DNA of 64,000 nt from Kitasatospora sp. SolWspMP-SS2h (GCF_003259315.1 NZ_QLLT01000003.1:1-64000), one strand, 5' to 3'; shown: positions 40,905 to 49,593, numbered from the stretch's first letter. Numbers and translations are program-made. Notes: generated from the sequence alone by a model not told the origin.

Positions 40905-42413
40905 GTGATCGAGCACCGCGTCCGTGTCCACCCCAGCGCCGACCGCCTCCCGCGCGAGGACCAACTCGCCTGGAAGCTGGCCGAGGTGGCCGCCGGCACC
41001 GAGGAACTGGAGACGGCCGGCGTGGACATGGCCGTCAACCGGGTGATCGACAACGCCGCGGTGGCCGTCGCCTCGCTGCTGCGCCGGCCGGTGGCGGTGG
41101 CCCGCGCCCAGGCCACCGCGCACCGGGCCGCGCTCCCGGGCGCCTCGGTGTTCGGCAGCGGCACCCGGGTCTCCCCGGAGTGGGCGGCCTGGGCCAACGG
41201 CACCGCCGTGCGCGAACTCGACTTCCACGACACCTACCTGGCCGCCGACTACTCGCACCCCGGCGACAACGTCCCGCCGCTGCTGGCCGTCGCCCAGCAC
41301 ACCGGCCGCACCGGCGCGGACCTGCTGCGCGGCGTCGTCGCGGCGTACGAGGTGCACGTCGCCCTGGTCAAGGGCATCTGCCTGCACGCGCACCGGATCG
41401 ACCACGTCGCGCACCTGGGCGCGGCCACCGCCTGCGGCCTCGGGGCGCTGCTGCGGCTGCCGACCGAGGTGACCTACCAGGCCGTCCAGCAGGCGGTGCA
41501 CACCACCACCGCCACCCGGCAGTCCCGCAAGGGCGAGATCTCCAGCTGGAAGGCGTACGCCCCCGCGTTCGCCGGGAAGGCCGCGGTGGAGGCGGTGGAC
41601 CGGGCGATGCGCGGCGAGACCTCGCCGTCGCCGGTCTACGAGGGCGAGGACGGCTTCCTGGCCTGGATGCTGGACGGCCCGTCCGCCGACTACGGGGTGC
41701 TGCTGCCGGGGCCGGGCGAGCCGCGCCGGGCGATCCTGGACACCTACACCAAGGAGTACTCGGCCGAGTACCAGGCCCAGGCGATCATCGACCTGGCCCG
41801 GCGGCTGCGCGAGAAGGCCGGCCCGCTGGAGCGGGTGCGCTCGGTCGTCCTGCACACCAGCCACCACACCCACCACGTGATCGGCTCCGGCGCGAACGAC
41901 CCGCAGAAGTACGACCCGACCGCGAGCCGCGAGACGCTCGACCACTCGATCCCGTACATCCTGGCCGTCGCCCTGGAGGACGGCGGCTGGCACCACGAGC
42001 GCTCCTACGCCCCCGAGCGGGCCGGGCGCCCGGAGACCGTCGCGCTGTGGCGCAAGGTCAGCACGGTCGAGGACCCGGAGTGGACCCGCCGCTACCACGA
42101 CCCCGACCCGGAGCGCCGGGCCTTCGGCGGACGCGTGGTGATCACGCTGGACGACGGCTCGGTCGTCGAGGACGAGCTGGGCGTGGCCGACGCCCACCCG
42201 GCCGGGGCCCGGCCCTTCGACCGGCCCGCCTACCAGGGCAAGTTCCGCACCCTCGCCGAGGGCGTCGTCTCCCCCGCCGACCAGGACCGCTTCCTGGCCG
42301 CCGCGGCGGGCCTCGCCGAACTCGGGGCCGCCGACCTGGGCGAGCTGTTCCCGGCCGTGGACACCGAAGCGGTGCGCGCCTTCGACGCGACCCTGCCGAA
42401 GGGCCTGTTCTGA
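40905..42413 (+). CDS. prpD: 2-methylcitrate dehydratase (MmgE/PrpD family)
   Basis: 502 aa, usual PrpD length. It dehydrates 2-methylcitrate in the methylcitrate cycle of propionyl-CoA oxidation. Landmarks: [40 protein letters not shown], the [20 protein letters not shown] block, and [23 protein letters not shown] 40905 follows GAGGAGTCCC. Stop overlaps the prpB start (TGATG). The operon is prpD-prpB-prpC but prpC is truncated. Located just beside the cobalamin island, with which it makes functional contrast (B12-independent propionate use). Confidence 0.93.
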   Translation: MIEHRVRVHPSADRLPREDQLAWKLAEVAAGTEELETAGVDMAVNRVIDNAAVAVASLLRRPVAVARAQATAHRAALPGASVFGSGTRVSPEWAAWANGTAVRELDFHDTYLAADYSHPGDNVPPLLAVAQHTGRTGADLLRGVVAAYEVHVALVKGICLHAHRIDHVAHLGAATACGLGALLRLPTEVTYQAVQQAVHTTTATRQSRKGEISSWKAYAPAFAGKAAVEAVDRAMRGETSPSPVYEGEDGFLAWMLDGPSADYGVLLPGPGEPRRAILDTYTKEYSAEYQAQAIIDLARRLREKAGPLERVRSVVLHTSHHTHHVIGSGANDPQKYDPTASRETLDHSIPYILAVALEDGGWHHERSYAPERAGRPETVALWRKVSTVEDPEWTRRYHDPDPERRAFGGRVVITLDDGSVVEDELGVADAHPAGARPFDRPAYQGKFRTLAEGVVSPADQDRFLAAAAGLAELGAADLGELFPAVDTEAVRAFDATLPKGLF

Positions 42414-43318
42414 TGCTGCACACCCGCACCACCCCCGCCCAGCGCCGCCGGGCCTTCCGCGAACAGCTCGCCTCCGGCCGGCTGCTGCGCCTGCCCGGCG
42501 CGATCAACCCGCTCTCCGCCCGCCTGATCCAGGACCTGGGCTTCGAGGCCGCGTACCTGTCCGGCGCGGTGCTCGCCGCCGACCTCGGCCTGCCCGACAT
42601 CGGCCTCGCCACCGTCACCGAGATCGCCCAGCGCGCCCAGCAGACCACCCGCGCCACCGACCTGCCGGTGCTGATCGACGCCGACACCGGCTTCGGCGAG
42701 CCGATGAACGCCGCCCGCACCGTCCAGCTGCTGGAGGACGCCGGGCTGGCCGGGCTCCACCTGGAGGACCAGGTCAACCCGAAGCGCTGCGGCCACCTCG
42801 ACGGCAAGACCGTCACCTCCCGGGAGGAGATGGTCCGCCGGGTCCGGGCCGCCGTCGACGCCCGCCGCGACCCCGACTTCCTGCTGATGGCCCGCACCGA
42901 CGCCCGCTCCGTCGAGGGGCTCGGCGCGGCGATCGACCGGGCGAAGGCGTACGTCGACGCGGGCGCCGACGCGGTCTTCCCCGAGGCGCTGGCCGACCTC
43001 TCCGAGTACGAGGCGTTCCGCACGGCGGTCGACGTGCCGCTGCTGGCCAACCTCACCGAGTTCGGCAGGACCCCGCTGCTGGACACCCGCACCCTGACGG
43101 AGCTCGGCTACAACCTCGCCCTCTACCCCGTCACCCTGCTGCGCCTGGCCATGGGCGCGGTCGAGGACGGCCTGCGGACCCTCGCCGCCGAGGGCACCCA
43201 GGAGTCCCTGCTGCCCCGGATGCAGACCCGCTCCCGGCTGTACGAGCTGCTCGGCTACCGGGAGTACGCGGCCTTCGACTCGGCCGTCTTCGACTTCACC
43301 CTGCCGCCCGGCACCTGA
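42413..43318 (+). CDS. prpB: Methylisocitrate lyase
   Basis: 301 aa, ICL/PEP-mutase family. The catalytic motif KRCGHLDGK is present with the preceding LIDADTGFGEPMNAARTVQL metal-binding segment. It splits 2-methylisocitrate to pyruvate and succinate. The opening LRLPGAINPLSARLIQDLGF and the end LYELLGYREYAAFDSAVFDF fit actinobacterial PrpB. ATG 42413 overlaps the prpD stop. prpC starts 18 bases downstream after GGAGGT. Confidence 0.95.
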   Translation: MLHTRTTPAQRRRAFREQLASGRLLRLPGAINPLSARLIQDLGFEAAYLSGAVLAADLGLPDIGLATVTEIAQRAQQTTRATDLPVLIDADTGFGEPMNAARTVQLLEDAGLAGLHLEDQVNPKRCGHLDGKTVTSREEMVRRVRAAVDARRDPDFLLMARTDARSVEGLGAAIDRAKAYVDAGADAVFPEALADLSEYEAFRTAVDVPLLANLTEFGRTPLLDTRTLTELGYNLALYPVTLLRLAMGAVEDGLRTLAAEGTQESLLPRMQTRSRLYELLGYREYAAFDSAVFDFTLPPGT

Positions 43319-43336
43319 CGCACCGGAGGTTCACCC

Positions 43337-44572
43337 ATGCCCGCCACCACGCCCGGGATCCACCGCGGCCTCGCCGGTGTCGTCGTCGACACCACCGGGA
43401 TCTCCACCGTCCTCCAGGAGACCAACTCCCTCACCTACCGCGGCTACCCCGTCCAGGAGCTGGCCGCGCACCGCTCCTTCGAGGAGACCGCCCACCTGCT
43501 GTGGCACGGCGAACTCCCCGACCCGGCCCAGCTGCGCGAGTTCCGGGCCCGCGAGCGCGCCCTGCGCCCGCTCGACCGCACCACCGCCGAACTGCTGGCC
43601 AAGCTGCCCGAGACCTGCCACCCGATGGACGTGCTGCGCACCGCGGTCAGCTTCTTCGGCGCCGAGGACCCCACCGAGGACGACGGCCGCCCGGCCCCCG
43701 CCCTCGCCAAATCGCTGAACCTGCTGGCGAAGCTGCCGACCGTGGTCGCCGCCGACCAGCGCCGCCGCCGCGGCCTGGCACCGGTCGCGCCGGACCCGGA
43801 CCTCGGGTACGCCGAGAACTTCTTCCACATGTGCTTCGGCGCGGTGCCCGCCCCCGAGACGGTGCGCTGCTTCGAGGTCTCCCTGGTGCTGTACGCCGAG
43901 CACAGCTTCAACGCCTCCACCTTCACCGCCCGGGTGGTCACCTCCACCCTCTCCGACCTCTACAGCGCCGTCACCGCCGCGATCGGCGCCCTCAAGGGCC
44001 CGCTGCACGGCGGCGCCAACGAGGCGGTGATGCACATGCTGGCGGAGATCGGCGACCCGGCCCGGGCCGCGGACTGGCTGAACGAGGCGCTCGCCGCCAA
44101 GCGGAAGATCATGGGCTTCGGCCACCGGGTCTACCGGGACGGCGACTCCCGCGTCCCGATCATGCAGGCGGCCCTGGACCGGCTGGTCGAGGGCTCGACG
44201 GACCCCCGGGCCGCCCGGCTGGCCGCGCTGCACGCCGCCCTGCGCCACCAGCGCGACCCGCCCCCACCCGTCGAGCGCCACGACCCGCACCCCGTCGACG
44301 GACTCCGTGAACTCGTAGGTCCCCGTGCTCCGATCGGCCCGCCGGACCGCGTCACGGCGTACCACCAGCCGCACTCCCCGGTACTGAACGGTCGACGAGA
44401 ACGTGGTCCAACCGTCGATCATGCCGACTCCTCCCGGGGCTGTGGCGTACGGTCCGGCAGCGCCCCGAGGAGCTCCAGGGCCCGGTCGGCGACCTGGCGG
44501 GGCGTGCGGCCAGCGGTGTCGATGACGTCGTCGGCGGCGGCGGCCAGCCACCCCCGGTACGCCTCGGTGTAG
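43337..44572 (+). pseudogene. prpC: 2-methylcitrate synthase, C-terminally truncated by a deletion
   Basis: The first ~302 codons are good methylcitrate/citrate-synthase sequence: LQETNSLTYRGYPVQELAAH, GPLHGGANEAVMHML with catalytic His224, and IMGFGHRVYRDGD with His263. After LAALHAAL (about 44243) the similarity stops abruptly; the open frame continues to 44572 only as antisense of a NUDIX-like fragment and a kinase gene. The C-terminal ~75 residues, including the catalytic Asp of the NxDF motif, are gone. The product should be inactive. The same point truncates a convergent gene, indicating one deletion. A functional paralogue could exist elsewhere. Confidence 0.8.
44245..44422 (-). pseudogene. 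NUDIX hydrolase N-terminal fragment
   Basis: From ATG 44422 the minus strand encodes IDGWTTFSSTVQYRGVRLVV, RADRSTGTYEFTESVDGVRV and VALDGWGRVALVAQ. This is the N-terminal beta-sheet of NUDIX enzymes of the ADP-ribose pyrophosphatase kind, stopping just before the expected Q-YR and NUDIX box. At about 44240 the sequence becomes antisense prpC. The start overlaps the upstream kinase stop as ATGA, so it was the last gene of that operon before the deletion. Confidence 0.65.
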
Positions 44573-45003
44573 CGGGGCAGCCTGCCGCGCCGGAAGACCC
44601 GGACCCCCTCGCTGCGCTCCTCGTCCCCGGGGAACTCGGCACCGGCGTCGATACGGGCCCGGACCGTGTCCGGGTCGGCGTGCAGCAGCAGGTGGCGCAG
44701 CGGGACGCCGGCGGCGCGGACGGCGCGGTAGATCTCGGCGGCGTAGTCCTGGCGCAGCAGTGTCATCGGGACGATCACCGGCCCGCCGCCGTTCTCCCGG
44801 TGGCAGCGGACTACGAGTTCGGCGACGAGGGGGCGCCAGGCCGGGTTGTCCTGGAAGTCGGCGTACTTGCCGGGGAAGACCTGGCGCAGCAGGAAGCCGA
44901 CCTCCTCCGGGTCGACCAGGATGGCCCCGGGCAGCTCGCTGCGCAGGGTGGCGGCGAGGGTGGACTTCCCGCCGCCGAAGGGGCCGTTGAGCCAGACGAT
45001 CAC
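44419..45003 (-). CDS. P-loop kinase / TmrB-like AAA ATPase
   Basis: 194 aa, cytoplasmic. Walker A is GPFGGGKST near the N-terminus (residues 7-15), followed by ILVDPEEVGFLLRQVFPGK, VPMTLLRQDYAAEIYRAVRA, HLLLHADPDTVRARI and a C-terminal DDVIDTAGRTPRQVADRALE. The pattern fits TmrB-type (tunicamycin-resistance-like) and shikimate-kinase-like P-loop NTPases common in Streptomyces. GTG 45003 follows GGAAGGAGCCCCCG and overlaps the preceding remnant as GTGA. The substrate is unknown; a resistance role is possible but not supported by context. Confidence 0.78.
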   Translation of the reverse strand: MIVWLNGPFGGGKSTLAATLRSELPGAILVDPEEVGFLLRQVFPGKYADFQDNPAWRPLVAELVVRCHRENGGGPVIVPMTLLRQDYAAEIYRAVRAAGVPLRHLLLHADPDTVRARIDAGAEFPGDEERSEGVRVFRRGRLPRYTEAYRGWLAAAADDVIDTAGRTPRQVADRALELLGALPDRTPQPREESA

Positions 45004-45183
45004 CGGGGGCTCCTTCCGTGGGGGGTCGGTTCGCCGGTGCGGGTGGCGGCGTGGTGGCGGATGAGGCGGCGGGTGGAGCCGCGCAGGTGGAGGCGGTGCA
45101 GGTCGTCGGGGCGGAACCAGTGGACGAGGACGCCCTCGCGCAGGTCCGCGGTGTCGGGGTGGCCGTCGCCGGACCGCGGCGGT
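45000..45183 (-). pseudogene. Orphan C-terminal gene fragment
   Basis: A start-less minus-strand frame encodes DGHPDTADLREGVLVHWFRP followed by DDLHRLHLRGSTRRLIRHHA and ends at a TGA overlapping the kinase start. Codon use and the coupled stop indicate it was once the end of a real gene; the 5' part is replaced by the 3' end of the penicillin-binding-protein gene. Family not identified. Confidence 0.45.
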
Positions 45184-46875
45184 TCAGCCGTTGCCGATCC
45201 GCAGCAGCTCGGCGACGGCCGGGCCGGCCGACTGGGCGCCGTGCAGGCCGCCCTCGACCTCGGCGGCCACGGCCAGGTCGCCCCGGTAGGCGGTGAACCA
45301 GCTGTCGTCGGGTTTGCCGCCGCCGACCTCGGCGGTGCCGCTCTTGGCGGCGGCGCCGGGGATGCCGGCCATCGGTCCGGCGGCGGTGCCGCTCTGCGCG
45401 GTCCGGGTCATCAGGGCGCGCAGGTCGTTCAGCACGCCCTTGGAGAGCCGCCGGGCGGCGGGCTGCTGCGGCAGGTCGGGCAGCAGGATCGGCATCCGGA
45501 AGGTGCCGCTCTGGACGGTCGCCGCGACCGAGGCCATGGCGAGCGGGTTGGTCTGCACCCGGCCCTGGCCGATGAGTTCGGGGGCGGCGGCGGCCATAGT
45601 CGACTCGGTCGGGATCCTGGTGTCGAAGTTGGTCAGGCCGGTGCTCCACTCCAGGCCGAGGCCGAACACCTCCTTGGCGGTCCTCGGCAGGCTGTCGGGT
45701 TTCAGCACGTCCCGGCCCTTCTCCAGGAAGGCGGTGTTGCAGGACTGGGCGAAGTCGTCGGCGAAGGTGTTGCCGGGCCGGGCGTCCGCGAAGTCGTTGG
45801 CCACCGGGAGGCCGGTGACCAGGGTGGTGGCCGGGCAGGGCACCGGGGTGGACGGGGTGACCCCGGCCTCCAGCAGGGCGGCGGCGGTGACCACCTTCAT
45901 CGTCGAGCCGGGCGGGGTGGAGCCGGTGAAGGCCAGGTTCGAGCCGGTGGACGGGGAGAAGGCGTAGGCCAGGACGTGGCCGGTGCTGGGCTCGATCGCG
46001 GCCAGCGAGGCGGCCCGGGTGCCGCCCGCGGACTGCTTCGCGACGGCGGCTTCGGCGGCCTCCTGGAGGCGGGCGTCCAGGGTGAGCCTCAGGGCGGGGA
46101 GCGGTCGGGGTTCGGTGACGGTGAACAGTTTCTCCGCCGTGCCGTCGGAGTCCTTGGTGATCAGCACGGCGGAGCCGTCGTCCGCGGTGCCGCCCTGCGG
46201 GACCCGCGCCGTGAACCGTTCCAGGGATCCGGCCAGGGAGGGGAAGCCGGTCAGCGGCTTGCCGTTGCGGTCGGTGATGCCGGCGGGCGCCCCGGCGACC
46301 GGGCGCACCGCGATGCTCTCCCCGGCGTCCAGGTGCGGGTGGATGACGTGCGGCGTCCAGTGCACGACGGTCCGGCCGTCGCGGGCCCGCACCAGGCTGA
46401 GCGCGCCGTCGTAGGTCCACGGCGTGCCGGTTCCGGCGAACTCCACGCTCGCGCTGAACGGCACGGAGAGCGCGGTGTCCGCCGGGGTCGCGGACGGGGT
46501 GGAGCCCGCCGCCGAGGGGCCGGGCGTGGCCGCGGGTCCGCTGGCGGTCAGGTGGAGCGCGCTCGGCCCCACCTGGCGCTGGAACGCGGTCAGCGCGGTG
46601 GTCGCCGCGGCGGGGTCGTCGGTGGCCGCCGCGGCGCCCGACAGGTCGCCCCCGGCCCAGGCCGCGAGGAACGCCCGGGCGGCGCCGGCCGCCTGCTCGG
46701 CGGTCGGCGGCCCGGTCACCGCGGGCCGCGCCCCGGCCGCGGCCGCCCCGCCGGACCGGCCGGACCCGCCGGACCCGCCGGTCAGGGCGGTGGCGATGTT
46801 GTAGACGCCGTAGCCGGCCACGGTCACCATGGCCGTGAGGACGGTGGCGATGGCGATCTTCACGCTCTTGGGCAC
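45184..46875 (-). CDS. Class B penicillin-binding protein (MecA_N + transpeptidase)
   Basis: 563 aa. A single N-terminal membrane anchor (residues 5-30), an NTF2/MecA_N-like domain (about 55-180), a dimerisation/linker part (190-280) and the transpeptidase domain. Active-site motifs are intact: SxxK = S324-T-M-K327 (PPGSTMKVV), SxN = S378-C-N380, and KSGT at 511-514 (AAAKSGTAEVGG). It cross-links peptidoglycan outside the membrane. GTG 46875 follows GGGGGGAAGAGCACC. It lies next to the carrier-protein biosynthetic cluster but on the far side of a terminator, so a self-resistance role is only a possibility. A perfect TGAGTAC palindrome is ~105 bases upstream. Confidence 0.92.
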   Translation of the reverse strand: MPKSVKIAIATVLTAMVTVAGYGVYNIATALTGGSGGSGRSGGAAAAGARPAVTGPPTAEQAAGAARAFLAAWAGGDLSGAAAATDDPAAATTALTAFQRQVGPSALHLTASGPAATPGPSAAGSTPSATPADTALSVPFSASVEFAGTGTPWTYDGALSLVRARDGRTVVHWTPHVIHPHLDAGESIAVRPVAGAPAGITDRNGKPLTGFPSLAGSLERFTARVPQGGTADDGSAVLITKDSDGTAEKLFTVTEPRPLPALRLTLDARLQEAAEAAVAKQSAGGTRAASLAAIEPSTGHVLAYAFSPSTGSNLAFTGSTPPGSTMKVVTAAALLEAGVTPSTPVPCPATTLVTGLPVANDFADARPGNTFADDFAQSCNTAFLEKGRDVLKPDSLPRTAKEVFGLGLEWSTGLTNFDTRIPTESTMAAAAPELIGQGRVQTNPLAMASVAATVQSGTFRMPILLPDLPQQPAARRLSKGVLNDLRALMTRTAQSGTAAGPMAGIPGAAAKSGTAEVGGGKPDDSWFTAYRGDLAVAAEVEGGLHGAQSAGPAVAELLRIGNG

Positions 46876-46980
46876 GGTGCTCTTCCCCCCCTGGGTCGGG
46901 CTGTCGGAGCGGCCCCGGCCCGTCGCGCCCCGCCGGGGTCCTCCGCCCGCCACGCTAGGGCCGTACGCGGACGGTCCGCC

Positions 46981-46996
46981 TGAGTACCCGTACTCA
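46981..46996. promoter_or_regulatory. TGAGTAC-CC-GTACTCA palindrome upstream of the PBP gene
   Basis: Perfect 7-bp inverted arms with a 2-base centre, ~105 bases before the PBP start. Typical of an operator for a dimeric regulator. Its binding protein is not known to me. Confidence 0.45.
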
Positions 46997-47009
46997 GAAG
47001 GGGCCGCGC

Positions 47010-47049
47010 GGGAGCGCCCCGGCCCGGCGGTCCGGGTCGGGGCGCTCCC
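47010..47049. terminator. Terminator of the carrier-protein cluster
   Basis: Perfect 11-bp outer arms GGGAGCGCCCC / GGGGCGCTCCC, continued by a second 7-bp stem (GGCCCGG/CCGGGTC, one wobble) and a small loop. It lies 35 bases after the stop of the leftward operon 57161-47084. Confidence 0.82.
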
Positions 47050-47083
47050 GATGCGGCTGTTTCGAAAGCTGGTTGACCGGACG

Positions 47084-49372
47084 TCAGGAAGCGGAGTCCG
47101 GCAGCCCGAACACCACCTGGTTGGAGAGCACCACCCCGTGGCTGCTGACGTCGATGGTGATCCGGTCGCCGTCCGCGATCCGGAACCCGTCGTGGTAGCT
47201 GGCCTGGTCCGCGCCGAGCAGCAGGTAGTGGACCAGCCCGGGCCGGCGCAGCGCCGGGTACTCGAAGAGGTTGTCCACCATCGCCTGGACCTTGAAGTAC
47301 AGCGCGTCCTCGCCGCAGTCGAACGGGCCCTCCCAGGCGGTGGCGCCGTCCCGCTCGATGGTGACCCGGCCGGTGACCGAGGAGGGCGGCTCGCCGAGGA
47401 AGAGCCAGGGCGCGATGGAGGTGTCGACCAGCTTGCAGTACGGGTTCCAGCCGGGGTTGCGGATGTGCAGGCCGATGTCGCACAGGTCGTTGCCGAAGGT
47501 GTACCCGGCGTAGCGCGGGTTGCCCGCGTCGTCGTTGACGTAGACCAGGGCCACCTCGGGCTCCTCGATCAGCGCGACGGAGCGCTTGGGCGCGACCAGC
47601 GGGTCGCCGGGCAGCCGCAGCCAGGAGCCGAAGCCCTTGAAGAACCAGTTCGGCGCCACGAACTCCTCGCCCTCGACCGGCTCCTTCTCGAACTTCGAGC
47701 GGTGGGTGCGCATGAAGCCGCTGAGCAGGGCGTTGCCGGTGGCCTCGGGCAGCAGCGGCGGCAGGTAGCGGATCTCCTGCTCGCCGCCCTCGACGACGAC
47801 CGGCTCGGCCTCGGCCTTGATCGCGGCGATGACGTCCTCGGGGTTCTCGGCGGCGATGAACTCGGCCTGCAGTCGGCCGTCGTTGACCCGGTAGAGGGTC
47901 AGCGGGGCGCCGGGGACGGGCTTCTCGAAGCCCGCGTACCGCTGGCCCTGGTATTCGCATTCGAAGAGTACGGCCATCTCCGGTTCCTCCTGAGCTCGTT
48001 GGTGCGTGCGGTCCGGCACGGGCCGGACGGTGCGTGCGGTGACGGGTGGGGTGGTACGCGCGGTGACGGGTGGGGCGGCGGATGCGGTGGTACGCGTGGT
48101 GACGGGCGGGGTGGCGAGGTCGGCCAGGACCTCCTCGATCCGGTCGACGGACGCCCTGATCCAGGGCAGGTCGAGCGGGTCGGCGGCGGCCAGCGCGGCC
48201 TCCTGCCGTTCGGCGGTGTCGCCGTAGAGCCGGCTGGTGGCGGCGCGCAGCCGCAGCGGCCCGGGGTCCTCGCCGAACTCCTCGGCGGCCAGCACCCCGA
48301 GGCCGTGGCGGTCGGTGAGCAGCCGGGCCAGTTCCGTGCCGGTGCGCACGCCGTGGGCGGCGAGCGGTTCGCGCAGCGGCTCGAAGTCCGGGTAGAGGTA
48401 GCAGGTGGCGCGGACGGGGTCGAGCAGGGCGCCGGCGGCGGTGAACCGCTCGGCGACGGCGCGGACGACCCTCCCGTGCAGCCGGGTGGCGGCGGCCACC
48501 CGGGCGGTGACCTCCGGCGGTTCGTCGAGGGCGTAGGCGGCGGCGGCCTGGACGGGGGCCGGCGGGCTGGACCAGATCTGGCTGGCGACGGCGACCAGCC
48601 GCTCGCGCAGCTGCCGGCCGGCCGGGCCGGAGGGCAGCAGGGCGACGCCGGTGCGCCAGCCGCCGACCGCCAGGTTCTTGGTCAGTCCGCCGGTGACGAC
48701 GGTGCGTTCGGGGGCGAACAGGGCCGGGGAGGCGGTCGGGGTGTCCGGGTCGAAGACCAGGTCGGTGTAGATCTCGTCGGAGATGATGGTCAGGTCCAGT
48801 TCCCGGGCGGCCTCGGCCAGTTGCCGCACGGTGTCGGGCGAGGCGACGTTGCCGGTGGGGTTGTCCGGCAGGGTGACCACGACCGAGCGCGGGTCGCGTC
48901 CGACGGCGCGGGCGGCCCGGACGGCCTCGCGCAGCGCGTCCGGGTCCGGCACGCCGCCCTCGCCGGGCCGGACGGGGACCCGCAGGGCGGTGGCCCCGGC
49001 CAGCGCGGCCTGGGCCGCGTAGCTGACCCAGCTGGGCCGGGGCACCACCACGTCACCGCCGATCGCCTTGACCGCGGCGAACAGCAGGGACTTGCTGCCG
49101 GGCCCGGCGACCACCGCGTCCGGTTCGGCGGCCAGGCCGCGCCGCCGCCAGTACCCGGCGGCGGCGGCGCGCAGCGCGGGGCTGCCCGCCACCGGGCCGT
49201 AGGTCGCCTCGCCGACGGCGGCGGCCAGCCGCTCCCGCAGTTCGGGGAGGACGGGCAGGCCGATCTCCCCGCTGGCCATCATCAGGACCTGCTCGCCGGC
49301 GGCGCGGCGGCGGGCGAGTGCCTCGTCGGCGGCCAGCGTCGCCGACAGGGTCACCGGGGCGGGCTCGGTCAT
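47084..49372 (-). CDS. Aminotransferase fused in frame to a fumarylacetoacetate-hydrolase-like domain
   Basis: One open frame of 762 codons. Residues 1-~420 form a PLP fold-type I aminotransferase, with SGEIGLPVLPELRERLA, LPDNPTGNVASPDTVRQL (Asn171), SDEIYTDLVF (Asp199, Tyr202) and GGLTKNLAVGGWR (PLP Lys232). A Thr/Pro/Ala linker encoded by ~24-bp repeats follows. From the Met at 47977 comes a 297-residue FAH-superfamily domain: SVALIEEPEVALVYVNDDAG, YAGYTFGNDLCDIGLHIRN, YCKLVDTSIAPWLFLG, then FRIADGDRITIDVSSHG. A strong AGGAGG precedes that internal ATG, so two proteins may also be made. The aminotransferase start ATG 49372 overlaps a 74-codon ORF (ATGA). It ends the carrier-protein operon and may transaminate the carrier-bound or released intermediate. 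Confidence 0.85.
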   Translation of the reverse strand: MTEPAPVTLSATLAADEALARRRAAGEQVLMMASGEIGLPVLPELRERLAAAVGEATYGPVAGSPALRAAAAGYWRRRGLAAEPDAVVAGPGSKSLLFAAVKAIGGDVVVPRPSWVSYAAQAALAGATALRVPVRPGEGGVPDPDALREAVRAARAVGRDPRSVVVTLPDNPTGNVASPDTVRQLAEAARELDLTIISDEIYTDLVFDPDTPTASPALFAPERTVVTGGLTKNLAVGGWRTGVALLPSGPAGRQLRERLVAVASQIWSSPPAPVQAAAAYALDEPPEVTARVAAATRLHGRVVRAVAERFTAAGALLDPVRATCYLYPDFEPLREPLAAHGVRTGTELARLLTDRHGLGVLAAEEFGEDPGPLRLRAATSRLYGDTAERQEAALAAADPLDLPWIRASVDRIEEVLADLATPPVTTRTTASAAPPVTARTTPPVTARTVRPVPDRTHQRAQEEPEMAVLFECEYQGQRYAGFEKPVPGAPLTLYRVNDGRLQAEFIAAENPEDVIAAIKAEAEPVVVEGGEQEIRYLPPLLPEATGNALLSGFMRTHRSKFEKEPVEGEEFVAPNWFFKGFGSWLRLPGDPLVAPKRSVALIEEPEVALVYVNDDAGNPRYAGYTFGNDLCDIGLHIRNPGWNPYCKLVDTSIAPWLFLGEPPSSVTGRVTIERDGATAWEGPFDCGEDALYFKVQAMVDNLFEYPALRRPGLVHYLLLGADQASYHDGFRIADGDRITIDVSSHGVVLSNQVVFGLPDSAS
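47977..47994 (-). promoter_or_regulatory. Internal ribosome site and ATG before the FAH-like domain
   Basis: CTCAGGAGGAACCGGAG immediately precedes ATG 47977, giving an excellent Shine-Dalgarno seven bases from a start codon in the same frame as the upstream aminotransferase. It implies that the 297-aa FAH-like protein was, or still is, translated as its own gene, and that the fusion arises because the repeat-rich linker has no stop codon. Confidence 0.7.
48031..48115. repeat. ~24-bp imperfect tandem repeats in the fusion linker
   Basis: Three to four diverged units of GGTGACGGGTGGGGTGGTAC-like sequence. In the coding frame they read as repeated PPVTARTT-type peptides between the aminotransferase and the FAH-like domain. 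Confidence 0.7.
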
Positions 49373-49593
49373 GGGCGGACTCCACGGGTCGGTTCGGGTC
49401 GGACGGGAGGGCGGCCGGCGGGCCGGGCGGGGACGCCGCCCGCCGTGGCACCGCCGCGCCCCGGCCCCGAAGGCCCCGCGGCGCCCGCGAGCCCGGCAGG
49501 TCCCACGAGCCCGGCAGATCCCAGGGGCCCGGCAGATCCCGCGAGCCCCGCCGGGGCGGTACCCCCGGCGGGAGCGGGGTCACTGCCCGCCAT
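49369..49593 (-). CDS. Collagen-like Gly/Ala/Pro ORF bridging ligase and aminotransferase genes
   Basis: 74 codons from ATG 49593, which lies inside the ligase's last codons. Its stop overlaps the aminotransferase ATG (ATGA). The translation is repetitive (AGLAGSAGPLGSAGLVGPAG and similar), encoded by ~18-bp imperfect repeats. It could be a real low-complexity peptide, or simply a translated spacer that keeps ribosomes coupled between genes. No homology recognised. Confidence 0.35.
   Translation of the reverse strand: MAGSDPAPAGGTAPAGLAGSAGPLGSAGLVGPAGLAGAAGPSGPGRGGATAGGVPARPAGRPPVRPEPTRGVRP

Noticed and set aside
40905..44245. prpDBC as a target of the 40555-40680 riboswitch
   Set aside because: The riboswitch core is on the minus strand and reads away from prpD; its likely target is the 40457-38817 unit.
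44131..44355. Separate minus-strand ORF inside the prpC end
   Set aside because: Explained by the NUDIX fragment in another frame and the antisense of prpC.
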